Positions 1 through 8,815 are shown, counted from the first letter of the stretch. The stretch is DNA of 64,000 bases from Glaciimonas sp. PCH181 (GCF_003056055.1 NZ_PYFP01000002.1:62001-126000); one strand, 5' to 3'. The notes: generated by a model from the letters alone, not told the origin. Made by a program: numbers and translations.

Positions 1-176
1 TCCGTTACATGAAGGTCGTTTGCCATCGGAGTCAGCAGACTTACGGGCATAAATTCCGATGCGACCAGTGCAAACGCACCAATCGACATCGCGAAGATAC
101 TGCTCCAGGAGGCAGTTTCGGACTTACTCCCGTTATTAGTGTTGTTTAGAGAAATGGATGGGATTGGTGTAGTCAT
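1..176 (-). CDS. MFS transporter, N-terminal fragment (gene runs off the left edge)
   Basis: Only the first 58 codons are inside the window. The reverse strand from the ATG at 176 reads a hydrophilic N-terminus (MTTPIPSISLNNTNN) and then the start of a first membrane helix with the motif SEFMPVSLLTPMANDL. That motif is typical of the sugar-efflux/AraJ-like drug:H+ antiporter branch of the major facilitator superfamily, inner-membrane exporters with 12 helices. The substrate cannot be told from this fragment. It is followed downstream of its start by a cyclophilin-like gene on the same strand and a divergent LysR gene, a common arrangement for regulated exporters. Confidence 0.8.
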   Translation of the reverse strand, partial: MTTPIPSISLNNTNNGSKSETASWSSIFAMSIGAFALVASEFMPVSLLTPMANDLHVT

Positions 177-292
177 GAAGTACTTCATTAAATTTGATAC
201 GCACACCAAGGAACGTTTAAGGAAACGCCAGCGATAGCTTTGCCTTTCAGATACGTGGTGCCTGGGGACTTAAAATACCGAGGTCTGCGGCA

Positions 293-793
293 TCAATTTT
301 TTAATAGTTCAATCCGTACCTTATACGGTCCGGATTGAGCCAAGATGGGTAAGCCTTCGTCCACTCTGCCTAGAGGAAAAAGGTCCTTCGAATAAGAACG
401 GCCTTTGATAAATATGGCTAGGTTGCCCCACGGAGCGTAGTGCGTGAGTTCACCAGCCAGAGGGGTCATGCCATCAGGTGCTCCGTCCTTGGATAGCTTG
501 CGCGGCAGATTCGAAACTCGCTCAATGCTGGCGTAATCCTCCATCGTAAGCGTCAGCGGTAACAACGATGCGAAGTCACGCGCGGTGGAATTGTCATACA
601 AAGTAGCGATAGCGCTTTGGCCATCTACAGTAAGGCGTATCTTCATGCGGAGCTCCTTGGAGAACGCGGACGAGGCATTGGTCGATGGCTGAGCCTCCGA
701 AAAACCGGCTGTGCAAGCAATCATCACTAGCATCAACAGCATCAGCGCATTGCGGGGAAACGAAATCCACGAAAAGTCGATAGGCTTTTTCAT
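293..793 (-). CDS. Exported cyclophilin-like fold protein
   Basis: A 166-residue protein. Residues 1-35 hold a basic start and a hydrophobic stretch (LMLLMLVMIACTAGF) that can be a Sec signal peptide; the IAC sequence at its end could also serve as a lipobox. Residues 48-166 (MKIRLTVDGQSAIATLYDN, ending in GPYKVRIELLKN) match the bacterial cyclophilin-like domain family: small beta-barrels that resemble cyclophilins but lack the canonical prolyl isomerase active site. Function is unknown. It lies between the MFS exporter and the divergent LysR gene at 894; the 100-bp AT-rich gap between 793 and 894 is the likely shared promoter region. The start is uncertain because no good ribosome-binding site is seen. 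Confidence 0.65.
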   Translation of the reverse strand: MKKPIDFSWISFPRNALMLLMLVMIACTAGFSEAQPSTNASSAFSKELRMKIRLTVDGQSAIATLYDNSTARDFASLLPLTLTMEDYASIERVSNLPRKLSKDGAPDGMTPLAGELTHYAPWGNLAIFIKGRSYSKDLFPLGRVDEGLPILAQSGPYKVRIELLKN

Positions 794-893
794 AGCCTGT
801 ATCTTGACGAAGATAGCGCTCTTTGACTACCTAATAAATACTTAATGAGCTTATTAGATATACTAATTAATGTTCTTTTGAAAATGATGACAA

Positions 894-1814
894 ATGGCTA
901 AACGCAACTTCAATGACCTCGTGTACTTCGTCACTGTGGCACGCGAAGGGAGCTTCACGCGCGCTGCGGCAGAGCTGGGCGTGACTCAATCAGCGCTTAG
1001 CCAAGCCATAAGCGGTCTGGAGTCAAAACTTCAAATTCGACTGCTCACACGCACGACGCGTAGCGTCTCTCCAACTGCTGCCGGAGAGCGCCTCTTGAAT
1101 GCTATTGGTCGCCGCTTCGATGAGATTGAGTCGGAACTTGATGAGTTGACGGAGCTACGGGACAAGCCCGCAGGCACCGTTCGTATCACTTGTGGCGATT
1201 ACGTGTTGCATAGTGTCCTGCTGCCTAAGCTCACTCCATTGCTGCGTGAATACCCAGAGATAAAGCTGGAATTCGATGTGAACTACGGCTTTCGTGACAT
1301 TGTGGCAGACCGCTTTGACGCCGGGGTGCGTCTTGGCAACACAATCGACAAAGACATGATTGCAGTGCCTATCGGTCCACCTATGCGCTTGGCAGTGGTG
1401 GCATCCCCCCTTTACTTCGAGACGAATCCCATTCCTAAGGTGCCGCAGGACCTCATGGCGCACCAATGCATCAATCAACGTATGCAAAGCTCGGGCGGAC
1501 TTTATGTGTGGGACTTTGAGCGCCGCGGACGTAAGGTAAACGTACGCGTAGACGGCCAACTGATTTTCAACACCACCCAACCACAGGTGGATGCCGCATT
1601 AGCTGCGCTGGGCATTGCGCTGCTACCTGAAGATGAGCTGGAGCCACACATAGAGTCAGGTCGGCTAATTCGAGTATTAGCGGACTGGTGCGCGCCATTT
1701 GGTGGATATCAACTGTATTATCCAAGTCGGCGACAACCATCACCGGCCTTCTCATTGGTTGTCGATGCGCTGCGTATGACCAGCGCGAAAAACATAAAGT
1801 TGGGACGTGGGTAA
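894..1814 (+). CDS. LysR-family transcriptional regulator
   Basis: 306 residues, the usual LysR length. Residues 1-60 form the winged helix-turn-helix (FTRAAAELGVTQSALSQAIS, then LLTRTTRSVSPTAAGERLL); the rest is the type 2 periplasmic-binding-like effector domain, with the typical FDAGVRLGN and GIALLPEDELEPHI segments. The sequence is closest in style to the LysR branch that controls oxidoreductases and small exporters. It is transcribed divergently from the cyclophilin-like gene at 293-793 and probably controls that gene and the MFS exporter beyond it. The effector is unknown. Confidence 0.9.
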   Translation: MAKRNFNDLVYFVTVAREGSFTRAAAELGVTQSALSQAISGLESKLQIRLLTRTTRSVSPTAAGERLLNAIGRRFDEIESELDELTELRDKPAGTVRITCGDYVLHSVLLPKLTPLLREYPEIKLEFDVNYGFRDIVADRFDAGVRLGNTIDKDMIAVPIGPPMRLAVVASPLYFETNPIPKVPQDLMAHQCINQRMQSSGGLYVWDFERRGRKVNVRVDGQLIFNTTQPQVDAALAALGIALLPEDELEPHIESGRLIRVLADWCAPFGGYQLYYPSRRQPSPAFSLVVDALRMTSAKNIKLGRG

Positions 1815-2489
1815 CTTTAGTCAAGTTCGCAAGCATTCAAGAAATTGTCATCAAAGCTGATGACTAATAAACTTCAGCAGCAGTCGTTCAGCTCGGAATA
1901 TCTACTCCGCATCACGAACGGCCGCTTCCATTTTTTCACCTTGTGGTGAATGGCCGCTTTCGTTTTTCGTCGATGATGGCTCAGGGTCGGCTGCGGTCTT
2001 ACAGGGGGCGCAAACCAGCCGTTCAAAAAGCATTTGTGGGTAGTCGTCTTCTTAATTGGCGAATGGCTGTAATGCGCCGTTGAGCGGCCTCCCAAAACCC
2101 TATCAAAGGAAGCCGAATACAGTAGGCGACAATGACCGCCTCATTGATAGCCAACGACTACATCCGCTGCATTGCTGACTTCAATGAATCAGGCTTGACC
2201 AGCCACTTCAGACCATTGTCGAATACATAACTATCGTGGGTAATAGGCTAAGATCGACCAACTGCAGTCGGTGACCAATGACCGCTATCGCGATGACTTA
2301 AATAGGGAAATAACCGCCGTCAACACTGATTGTGCTAGCGCGGCGACCAATCCGCAGCGGCGCCTGCGACCGGTGACCTACTGATCAAGAATCAAACATT
2401 AAATTTTGAACCGGACGTCCAAATCGTGAACCAGAGAAAATAGATCAAATTTATATGAGTAACACCCATAGATCCGAACAACCAAAAGA
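1815..2489. other. Gene-free stretch with degenerate short repeats
   Basis: No convincing coding sequence is seen on either strand. The stretch contains several related words: ACGGCCGCTTCCA at 1919, AATGGCCGCTTTCG at 1949, AATGACCGCCTC at 2131 and CCAATGACCGCT at 2276. A small hairpin (TTCACC/GGTGAA) lies between the first two. It looks like decayed repeat or mobile DNA. It sits just left of the putative attachment-site copy at 2577. Confidence 0.4.
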
Positions 2490-2538
2490 AAAAAGCGCTT
2501 AATAATCAAACTAACCATCTGATTATTAAGCGCTTTTT
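2490..2538 (-). terminator. Rho-independent terminator, 19-bp perfect stem
   Basis: A perfect 19-bp inverted repeat (2490-2508 with 2520-2538) with an 11-nt loop. Both ends are A/T runs, so it can terminate in both directions. It lies downstream of the dctM stop and would end the TRAP operon. It also lies 39 bp left of the tRNA-Ser 3'-end copy at 2577, which suggests it was the original tRNA-Ser terminator before the region to the right was inserted. Confidence 0.8.
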
Positions 2539-2576
2539 CTTGCTATCTCAGATAACTATCTGAGCAACTGACTCTT

Positions 2577-2594
2577 TGGCGGGAAAGGGGCATA
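2577..2594. other. Putative attachment-site copy (tRNA-Ser 3' end)
   Basis: TGGCGGGAAAGGGGCAT at 2577 matches the plus-strand image of the tRNA-Ser 3' end at 8476 (TGGCGGAGAAAGGGGGAT). The first 14 bases match apart from one missing base, and the two copies are in direct orientation. This is the layout expected when an integrase inserts an island into a tRNA 3' end. The match is short and was found by eye. Confidence 0.45.
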
Positions 2595-2685
2595 CAACAT
2601 ATGTTCCACCATGGTCCTCAGAAGTAAAAATAGCTATATATTTCAAATACTTAAGTTAAACATATTCCATGGAAGTCATTGCCGC

Positions 2686-4035
2686 CTACCTATTCCCCAT
2701 ACTAAAGTCAGGTAAGCCGGTGGCAATGCCGGGGAAAATGCATAGCAGCAGTACTGCGATGAACATTAGTCCAAGGAAAGGCATCACACCCCATACGACA
2801 TCTTTTAGCGGAATATCAGGCGCGATGTTTTTAATCACAAAGATATTCAGCCCGACTGGCGGATGAATCAAGCCCATTTCCATCACGATAGTCATCACAA
2901 CGCCAAACCAGATCAGATCGAAGCCAGCAGCCTTTAGTGGCGGCAAGATAATTGGGGCAGTCATCAGAATGATCGATACCGGCGGCAAGAAGAATCCAAA
3001 CACGACCACCATCAACAAAATCACAAGCAGCAACAGCCATTTCGATAGATGCAGCCCAACCACCCACGCTGCGGCGTTCTGGCTAATCTGCAAATAGCTC
3101 ATCACGTAGGAGTACAGCAGGGACATGCCGATAATCATCAGCAGCATGGTCGATTCCCGGATCGTCGACATCAGCAGCGGCGACAGGTCTTTCGGCCGCC
3201 ATACTTTGTACACCACAGCAATCAGCACCAGCGCCAACAGCGCGCCGAGACCGGCTGTTTCGGACGGTGTTGCAAAGCCGCCGTACAGTGCGATCATGAC
3301 GCCGGTCAAGAGCACAAGGAACGGCAACACGCGGGGCAACATTTCGACCTTTTGCGCGAAGGTGAAATTTTCATCATCCAGATAGGCCGACTTAACGCCA
3401 CCGTCCTGATGGAGCGCGAGCGCCATCCGATACTCCTTACGAGCACGGTACACGGCATAGCCAGAAAACAATCCAACTAAGAGAAGGCCTGGTCCAATGC
3501 CTGCCAGAAACAGACGGCCGAGAGACTGCTCCGATGCGACCGCATACAAAATCATGGTGATCGATGGCGGCAGCAAAATGCCCAACGTGCCGCCCGCAGC
3601 AATAATGCCAGCAGCAAAGCCAGGAGAGTAACCGCGCCGGCGCATTTCCGGAATACCTGCCGCACCGATAGCCGAACACGTGGCCGGGGAAGAACCGGCC
3701 ATCGCAGCAAACAGCGCACTCGCAAATACGTTAGCTATGCCGAGTCCCCCCGGAACCTTGTGCAGCCATGCGTGGATCGCGGAATACAAATCCTTACCGG
3801 CGGGAGATTTTCCAATCGCTGCACCCTTCAAGATGAATAACGGGATCGACAACAGTGTAATCGATGCCATTTCTTCGTAGACGTTCTGTGTCACCGTATC
3901 GAGCGATGAAGCTGGCATGAAAAAATACATGAAGGTAACGGCGACTGTGCCCAAAGCAAAGGCAATCGGCATCCCCGAGAACATAATCAACAGTGTGGCA
4001 ACGCCGTACATGACGCCCATGGTCAGGTCGCTCAT
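2686..4035 (-). CDS. dctM: TRAP transporter large permease subunit (DctM family)
   Basis: 449 residues from the ATG at 4035, which overlaps the stop of the small subunit gene (ATGA), a sign of translational coupling. A longer reading frame to 4134 exists but would overlap dctQ by about 100 bp. The protein is almost wholly hydrophobic with about 12 helices and carries the family segments MAGSSPATCSAIGAAGIPEM, LPPSITMILYAVASEQS and the C-terminal GLIHPPVGLNIFVI. DctM is the sodium-coupled transport channel of tripartite ATP-independent periplasmic (TRAP) carriers, which take up organic acids. It forms an operon with dctQ and dctP; the neighbouring maleate isomerase suggests a C4 dicarboxylate such as maleate as the substrate (inference). 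Confidence 0.95.
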   Translation of the reverse strand: MSDLTMGVMYGVATLLIMFSGMPIAFALGTVAVTFMYFFMPASSLDTVTQNVYEEMASITLLSIPLFILKGAAIGKSPAGKDLYSAIHAWLHKVPGGLGIANVFASALFAAMAGSSPATCSAIGAAGIPEMRRRGYSPGFAAGIIAAGGTLGILLPPSITMILYAVASEQSLGRLFLAGIGPGLLLVGLFSGYAVYRARKEYRMALALHQDGGVKSAYLDDENFTFAQKVEMLPRVLPFLVLLTGVMIALYGGFATPSETAGLGALLALVLIAVVYKVWRPKDLSPLLMSTIRESTMLLMIIGMSLLYSYVMSYLQISQNAAAWVVGLHLSKWLLLLVILLMVVVFGFFLPPVSIILMTAPIILPPLKAAGFDLIWFGVVMTIVMEMGLIHPPVGLNIFVIKNIAPDIPLKDVVWGVMPFLGLMFIAVLLLCIFPGIATGLPDFSMGNR

Positions 4036-4577
4036 CGCGCCACCTGCGGCGTGCTTATACGGGCGATCAGCTGCACGAATATTTGGCAAGCTAACAACGT
4101 CATCCCGAACGCCATCATCGCGTAAGGAATCCACAGCGGCGGCGCATAAGTGGAGGTAGTAGTCTGTCCTTCGACGAAGGCCTCATGTACCAGCGTCCAT
4201 GATTTCCAGGAAAAAAATGCGCAAAACAGAAAAGACAGCACATCGACCAACAACCGCCGCACTGCATTGATCGATGGCGGCAGTATCGACTCAAGCGTTT
4301 CGATGCCGATATGGCCGCGATAAGACTGCACATATGCAGCGCAAAAGAAAGTGGCGCCAACCAGCATAAATACCGACGCCTCATCCTGCCAGTCGGTTGC
4401 GACATGGAAAAAATAGCGCGACACGACTGAGTACGTCAGGACGATTGCCGTCAGTATCATCGCGCTCATCGATATTGCCACCAAGATGCTATTGGCCCTA
4501 TCGAACCATCTGGCCACTTCGGCCACGCCAGGATGGGGCGGCATCAGCGGCCCCTTCAGTTGCTGGTTGGGGTGCAT
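4032..4577 (-). CDS. dctQ: TRAP transporter small permease subunit (DctQ family)
   Basis: 181 residues from the ATG at 4577. This start is preferred over one at 4634 because an AGGAGA ribosome-binding site lies six bases upstream of it. The protein has four hydrophobic helices with the family signature around VVSRYFFHVATDWQDEASVF. DctQ is the small membrane subunit that pairs with DctM in the inner membrane. Its stop codon overlaps the dctM start. The gene follows dctP after a 130-bp gap. Confidence 0.92.
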   Translation of the reverse strand: MHPNQQLKGPLMPPHPGVAEVARWFDRANSILVAISMSAMILTAIVLTYSVVSRYFFHVATDWQDEASVFMLVGATFFCAAYVQSYRGHIGIETLESILPPSINAVRRLLVDVLSFLFCAFFSWKSWTLVHEAFVEGQTTTSTYAPPLWIPYAMMAFGMTLLACQIFVQLIARISTPQVAR

Positions 4578-4707
4578 GCTGTCTCCTAAGAAATAGTAAC
4601 GACTAAATTGTGCTTTCGCGTGCCGTCGCTGCACGCGATTTTTTATGGAAATAAACGGGATATCGAGAAGATGAAGAAACGCCGCGTAGAGTCCGATATC
4701 TACCGCA

Positions 4708-5739
4708 TTAAGCTGAAACAGCTTCCGCGAGTTTCAGCAAGCGAGCATTGTTAGGACTCTTTTCAGCGTAGTCCTTCCATGCCGAAATACGTGCCAACGC
4801 CACCCATTTTGCGAGCGCGGCCTCGGTCAGATCGTGCACTATCGCGCCCTTCTTGATGTACGCTTCGGTGACATGAACATCGTCAGCCCGTGCGCCAGCC
4901 AGCGCGACCTTTTCCATCTCCGTGCCGACCGTCATGATCAGACTTTGCTGATCCTTCGGCAGTTTGTCGAACACGGCTTTTGACATCAACAGGGGTTCCA
5001 GCATGAACCAATAGGATTTGCCCTGCTTGTTGATTGTCAGGTGCTTTGATACTTCTTGAAGACGGAACGACAGCAGGCTAGTCGCCGAGGTCGTCACCAC
5101 GTCGATAGCGCCGGTCTGCATCGCCGCATACGTTTCGTTCGACGGCATAGACACAGTTGCAGCGCCGGCCGCTTTAGCGACAAGATCCATTTCGCGACTG
5201 CCGCCGCGGAATTTCAATCCTTTGACATCTTCCGGAAAAACGATAGGTGTATTGCGGCTGGCCGCGCCACCCGCCTGCCAGATCCACGACACCAGAATAA
5301 CGCCCTTATCGGCTAGCAAGTCGACCAATGCCTTTCCGATGGGCGCGGTCTTCCAGTTGTAACCTTGTTCATACGACGTCACCAAACCGGGCATCAGGGA
5401 AATATTCAGTTCCGCCACTTCGCCACCGACGTACGAGAGCGGTATTAGCGTCATGTCCAGTGCGCCTTTACGCACGGAAGAAAATTGGGCATTTACCTTC
5501 ATCAAGGAAGCCCCCGGATAAACATTTGCCTTTAGCGCGCCGTTGCTGCGCTTGTCCAGTTCTTGGGCAAAGTGTCGACAGAGGCGATCACGGAAATCGC
5601 CTTCATTGCCCGAACCTGCCGGGAACTGATGCGCGATCTTTAGAATGGTCGGCGTCGCGCCGAACGCGAAGCGCGTTGGCAGTGCCAACAACGGTGCGGC
5701 AGCCAGTCCCGCCAATACAATGCGTCGATTGCTATTCAT
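4708..5739 (-). CDS. dctP: TRAP transporter periplasmic solute-binding protein (DctP family)
   Basis: 343 residues. Residues 1-28 are a signal peptide with a twin arginine (NRRIVLAGLAAAPLLAL, ending in AFG), so export may go by Tat or Sec. The mature part begins ATPTILKIAHQFP and contains the DctP landmarks (GVILVSWIWQAGG, KGLKFRGGSREMD, AMQTGAIDVVTTS). In DctP proteins the arginine of the KFRGG-type segment binds the carboxylate of the ligand. A GGAGACAAGC ribosome-binding site precedes the ATG. It is the first of three TRAP genes and lies 45 bp downstream of the maleate isomerase gene, so all four are probably one transcript. Confidence 0.94.
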   Translation of the reverse strand: MNSNRRIVLAGLAAAPLLALPTRFAFGATPTILKIAHQFPAGSGNEGDFRDRLCRHFAQELDKRSNGALKANVYPGASLMKVNAQFSSVRKGALDMTLIPLSYVGGEVAELNISLMPGLVTSYEQGYNWKTAPIGKALVDLLADKGVILVSWIWQAGGAASRNTPIVFPEDVKGLKFRGGSREMDLVAKAAGAATVSMPSNETYAAMQTGAIDVVTTSATSLLSFRLQEVSKHLTINKQGKSYWFMLEPLLMSKAVFDKLPKDQQSLIMTVGTEMEKVALAGARADDVHVTEAYIKKGAIVHDLTEAALAKWVALARISAWKDYAEKSPNNARLLKLAEAVSA

Positions 5740-5784
5740 GCTTGTCTCCGTTTTTAGAATAAGATATTGGGCCTGCAGTTACGA

Positions 5785-6537
5785 CTAATATTTCCCAGAC
5801 AACAACGCGCCATATCCCGGCGCGTGGGTCGTAAGACCTAAGCGCTTGAGCATCCAGTAGGTAGTGCAGACAGCCGAAGAAACAACCGGCAATCCGACGC
5901 GGTCCTCGATACCCTGAATTGATGCCAGCGAAGGCATCTGGACGCAAGCCGACGCGACCACCGCATCGACGCCTACGGTATTGAGGCGCTTTGTGATTTC
6001 TAGCGGTGCCATCGGATCTTGAAGACCCACTTCCAGGTTGTCGGCAATTTCAAGCGAAATACTGTCAACCACCTCGATGCCCTCGTGCCCAAGATAATCA
6101 ATGACAAGTTGGGTCAGCGGCTTCATGTAAGGAGTCAGGATCGATACTTTCTTTGCTCCAAGAACCTTCAGTCCATCGACCAATGCACCGGCGCTGGTCA
6201 CCACGGGAGCCTTGCCGCCAGCCTCAGCCGTTCGCCGCTGAAGCCGTTCTTCAGAGACGCGATGATAGCCATTCCCCATGCTCATAATTGCAACCAGGCA
6301 GGCGTACCCCAAAACGTCCACGCGGGCATCGGCAAGTTCGATGGCACAACGGTCAGAATCACTGTCCATTGCAGCCAGTTCTTCTTTAGTCACTTTCTGC
6401 ATACGCATGCGACTTGAATGAAAAGTGAAACGCTCCGGCGCGATGCCTTCGCGTGCACGCAAAATCGCGGGAATCTCGGTTTCCATCGTTGTATTGGAAC
6501 TAGGCACGATTTGCCCGATGCGGTAAATACGATTCAT
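5785..6537 (-). CDS. maiA: Maleate cis-trans isomerase
   Basis: 250 residues of the Asp/Glu racemase superfamily. The start IGQIVPSSNTTMETE and the two catalytic cysteines, Cys80 (GYACLVAIMS) and Cys198 (ASACVQMPSL), 118 residues apart, match the maleate isomerase family; the enzyme of Pseudomonas putida S16 has the same spacing. Arylmalonate decarboxylases keep only one of the two. The reaction is cofactor-free conversion of maleate to fumarate in the cytoplasm, the last step of aerobic nicotinate and related pathways. No other nicotinate genes are seen here. It is followed by the TRAP transporter genes and is divergent from the LysR gene at 6929, so this looks like an uptake-and-use module for maleate or a related acid. 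Confidence 0.88.
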   Translation of the reverse strand: MNRIYRIGQIVPSSNTTMETEIPAILRAREGIAPERFTFHSSRMRMQKVTKEELAAMDSDSDRCAIELADARVDVLGYACLVAIMSMGNGYHRVSEERLQRRTAEAGGKAPVVTSAGALVDGLKVLGAKKVSILTPYMKPLTQLVIDYLGHEGIEVVDSISLEIADNLEVGLQDPMAPLEITKRLNTVGVDAVVASACVQMPSLASIQGIEDRVGLPVVSSAVCTTYWMLKRLGLTTHAPGYGALLSGKY

Positions 6538-6928
6538 AGCAATCTCTTTCGGCTCAGCTTGTAATGGTTGACCAGACAGAGATTACGTTGATCGAAATAT
6601 GATTTCCAATATATTATTAGTCCAAATTGAGACTTTTAAAGTATAAATAGGAACTAAGTATTTAGTTTCGCACGGCCATTTCGCTAGGTGTCGGAGGCTT
6701 TTATTTCCGCCAGATGCTAATACTGACCAAGTTGATTTCTGGCGTACCCACTCGAAAAAAATGTCCTCAAAACAATTCAATCAGACTTTAGACAACACGC
6801 GCAACGTACATCCATCAGCAAGTCCGCAAATCACCCATGCAGGCGCTTGAGGAATAGCAACGCCGGATGCTCTATTTATTTACTAAACGCATTCACGATC
6901 AAACAGGCATGGACGGTTAAAGAACATC
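6538..6928. other. Divergent promoter region, maiA / LysR
   Basis: A 391-bp AT-rich gap between two divergent genes with no credible ORF. It should hold the promoters of the isomerase-TRAP operon and the regulator. ATAT-N8-ATAT at 6597-6612 is a weak candidate LysR site next to the maiA side; I could not identify clear -35/-10 boxes. Confidence 0.5.
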
Positions 6929-7804
6929 ATGGAACTACGACATCTACGTTATTTTCTAGCGCTGGCCGAAGAGCTAAACTTCACGCGGGCTGCCGAGCGA
7001 CTGCATGTATCGCAGCCGCCGTTCAGCCTGCAAATCCGTCAACTAGAGGAGGAAGTCGGCGCTCGCCTGTTCGGGCGTACCAGTCGGCGGGTCCAGCTGA
7101 CCCCGGCTGGGCAAGCGTTTCTCATCGATACCCGGGCAATACTGGAACGTGTCGATGCGTCGATCAGCCGGGCGGCTGCAATTGAAAGTGGTTTAGCCGG
7201 ACGGATTGAGCTCGGCTTGTCCGGTTCGCATTTTTTTGGTCGCTTGCCAAAGCTGATAGCCGGATACTCACAGGCCTATTCTGATGTGACCATTTCTCTT
7301 CAAGAGCTAAAGCCAGCCATCCAGCTCGAAGCGCTGCGCGAAAGACGTATCGATCTGAGTATTTCCCGCACGCCCGTCAATGACATGATGCTGAAAAGCA
7401 TTCGGCTATGGGCTGATCCACTGATGGCGGCAGTGCCGCCGGGACACCGACTTCGGCGACGCAAACGGCTCACGCTGCGCGACCTGCGCGACGAGCCCTT
7501 CGTCATGCTGAAACTGGATACTTCAGCCTATGCCCAACATATTCGCGATTGCTGCGTACAGGCAGGCTTTGCGCCCCGCGTCGTCCACCATGTCTCAGAG
7601 GTGGCCGCGGTGCTCGGCCTTGTCGCAGCAGGTATGGGCGTGGCGCTGATTCCGGAGTCGCTGTCGCACATCTATGCTGACAAGGTTACCGTCATCCCTT
7701 TGGCAACGGACGAGCCGCATTCGGAGGTGTATGTTGTGCAGCATTCGGAAGAGAATGCCAATGTAACGAACGCCTTCGTTCGCTTCATCACGTCACATCA
7801 TTGA
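6929..7804 (+). CDS. LysR-family regulator (BenM/CatM style)
   Basis: 291 residues. The N-terminal helix-turn-helix (MELRHLRYFLALAEELNFTR, then LHVSQPPFSLQIRQLEEEVG) is the type seen in the BenM, CatM and CbnR branch, regulators of aromatic and organic acid breakdown that often respond to dicarboxylate-like inducers such as muconate. The effector domain continues with GIALIP-like GVALIPESLSHI. Its position, divergent from maleate isomerase and the TRAP genes, makes it the probable activator of that module. Maleate as inducer is an inference. Confidence 0.9.
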   Translation: MELRHLRYFLALAEELNFTRAAERLHVSQPPFSLQIRQLEEEVGARLFGRTSRRVQLTPAGQAFLIDTRAILERVDASISRAAAIESGLAGRIELGLSGSHFFGRLPKLIAGYSQAYSDVTISLQELKPAIQLEALRERRIDLSISRTPVNDMMLKSIRLWADPLMAAVPPGHRLRRRKRLTLRDLRDEPFVMLKLDTSAYAQHIRDCCVQAGFAPRVVHHVSEVAAVLGLVAAGMGVALIPESLSHIYADKVTVIPLATDEPHSEVYVVQHSEENANVTNAFVRFITSHH

Positions 7805-7909
7805 AGAAAAAACCGCATCGTAGGGCATTGCCGATTCTGGCCACAGCGAATCACTGCGCCAATATGATTAAAATATTTAGATAGGCTTCGCAGTCGTTGG
7901 TAATGATGT

Positions 7910-8374
7910 TTGCATCGCGCAGGCAAGCCAATGCGGGCAACTGAAGATCAACCATTTCGAGCCTGTCATTGCGGATCGCCTATACATATAACGCCCAACA
8001 AAACAGCCACTACTACCGGCAAACGATTAATCATAAGCTGGTCGGAAGAAGTCCGTCACGCAGTGGCCATGGCAAAGGCAGCGCGATCCGCGAGCCGGTC
8101 ACCATATCTTTTTTGCAATCGTATGGGCAAATGTTATTTTGATGAAACAACTGGGCGGGCGGGCGGATGGGACTCGATGTGGCGCGGATTTAGCAGACGG
8201 GTGCTGGCTGAAACTAAAGTTGTAGAAAAATTCACGGAACATGACTTAAGAGCAAAGTGCGCCAGTGATGCAAAAACATTAGAACACGCACGGTCACTAT
8301 TAGCCCACGCAGACAGTCGACTAACGGACAGGGTATACAGAAGGAAGCCTGAATTGGTTGCGCCGTTACGGTGA
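7910..8374 (+). pseudogene. Tyrosine integrase remnant (C-terminal part)
   Basis: The reading frame has no convincing start and is only 154 codons, against 330-400 for complete phage integrases. From about 8020 on it matches the catalytic domain: RAGGWDSMWRGFSRRVLAET, then TEHDLRAKCASDAKTLEHAR with the conserved arginine, LLAHADSRLTDR, and the tyrosine in VYRRKPE. The N-terminal DNA-binding half and the first catalytic arginine region are gone. It points at, and ends 101 bp from, the 3' end of tRNA-Ser, a classic integration site. It is the best evidence that the DNA to its left arrived as an island. Confidence 0.85.
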
Positions 8375-8422
8375 CATATTAGATTTGAATAGTACAAGTG
8401 GATTTTATAGTACAACATAACA

Positions 8423-8450
8423 AAAAAGCTGACTCGAAAGTCAGCTTTTT
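8423..8450 (-). terminator. Rho-independent terminator near tRNA-Ser
   Basis: A perfect 12-bp stem (8423-8434 with 8439-8450) with the stable loop CGAA and flanking A/T runs. It is 25 bp past the tRNA-Ser 3' end and can act in both directions, also ending transcripts from the integrase side. Confidence 0.85.
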
Positions 8451-8475
8451 CTGTTTAAAATCAACGACTTATCTG

Positions 8476-8566
8476 TGGCGGAGAAAGGGGGATTCGAACC
8501 CCCGGTAGGCTATGAACCTACACACGCTTTCCAGGCGTGCGACTTAAACCACTCATCCATCTCTCC
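8476..8566 (-). tRNA. tRNA-Ser (anticodon GGA)
   Basis: A 91-nt class II tRNA including an encoded CCA end. The acceptor arm begins GGAGAGA, the anticodon loop is CTGGAAA with anticodon GGA, a long variable arm follows, and the T loop is GGTTCGAATCC. A TATAAT -10 box lies about 60 bp upstream (8628-8633 on the reverse strand). Its 3' end appears to have served as an integration site: an integrase remnant lies next to it and a partial copy of its end is at 2577. Confidence 0.97.
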
Positions 8567-8815
8567 TATTTACTGCGTTTCATTTGCCAAGTCCGATTTT
8601 CAGGAGCCTAGTTTCACGAAGCCGCAGATTATAACAATATTTTGAACGGCTAGGCTAATTTCCATCGTGGCCGAACCTATTTTCTAAGATTTATTTCATA
8701 GAAGACAATTATTTCGGCCCTAGTGATAATACTTACTCCGCTCATCACATCCAAAACAATAAATCAAACGGGGCAAAAAGTACCGCACTCTCTGCCCTAG
8801 CCTGCTATTACATTG

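Noticed and set aside
3049..3480. 143-codon plus-strand frame
   Set aside because: It is antisense to dctM, whose protein sequence is unmistakable.
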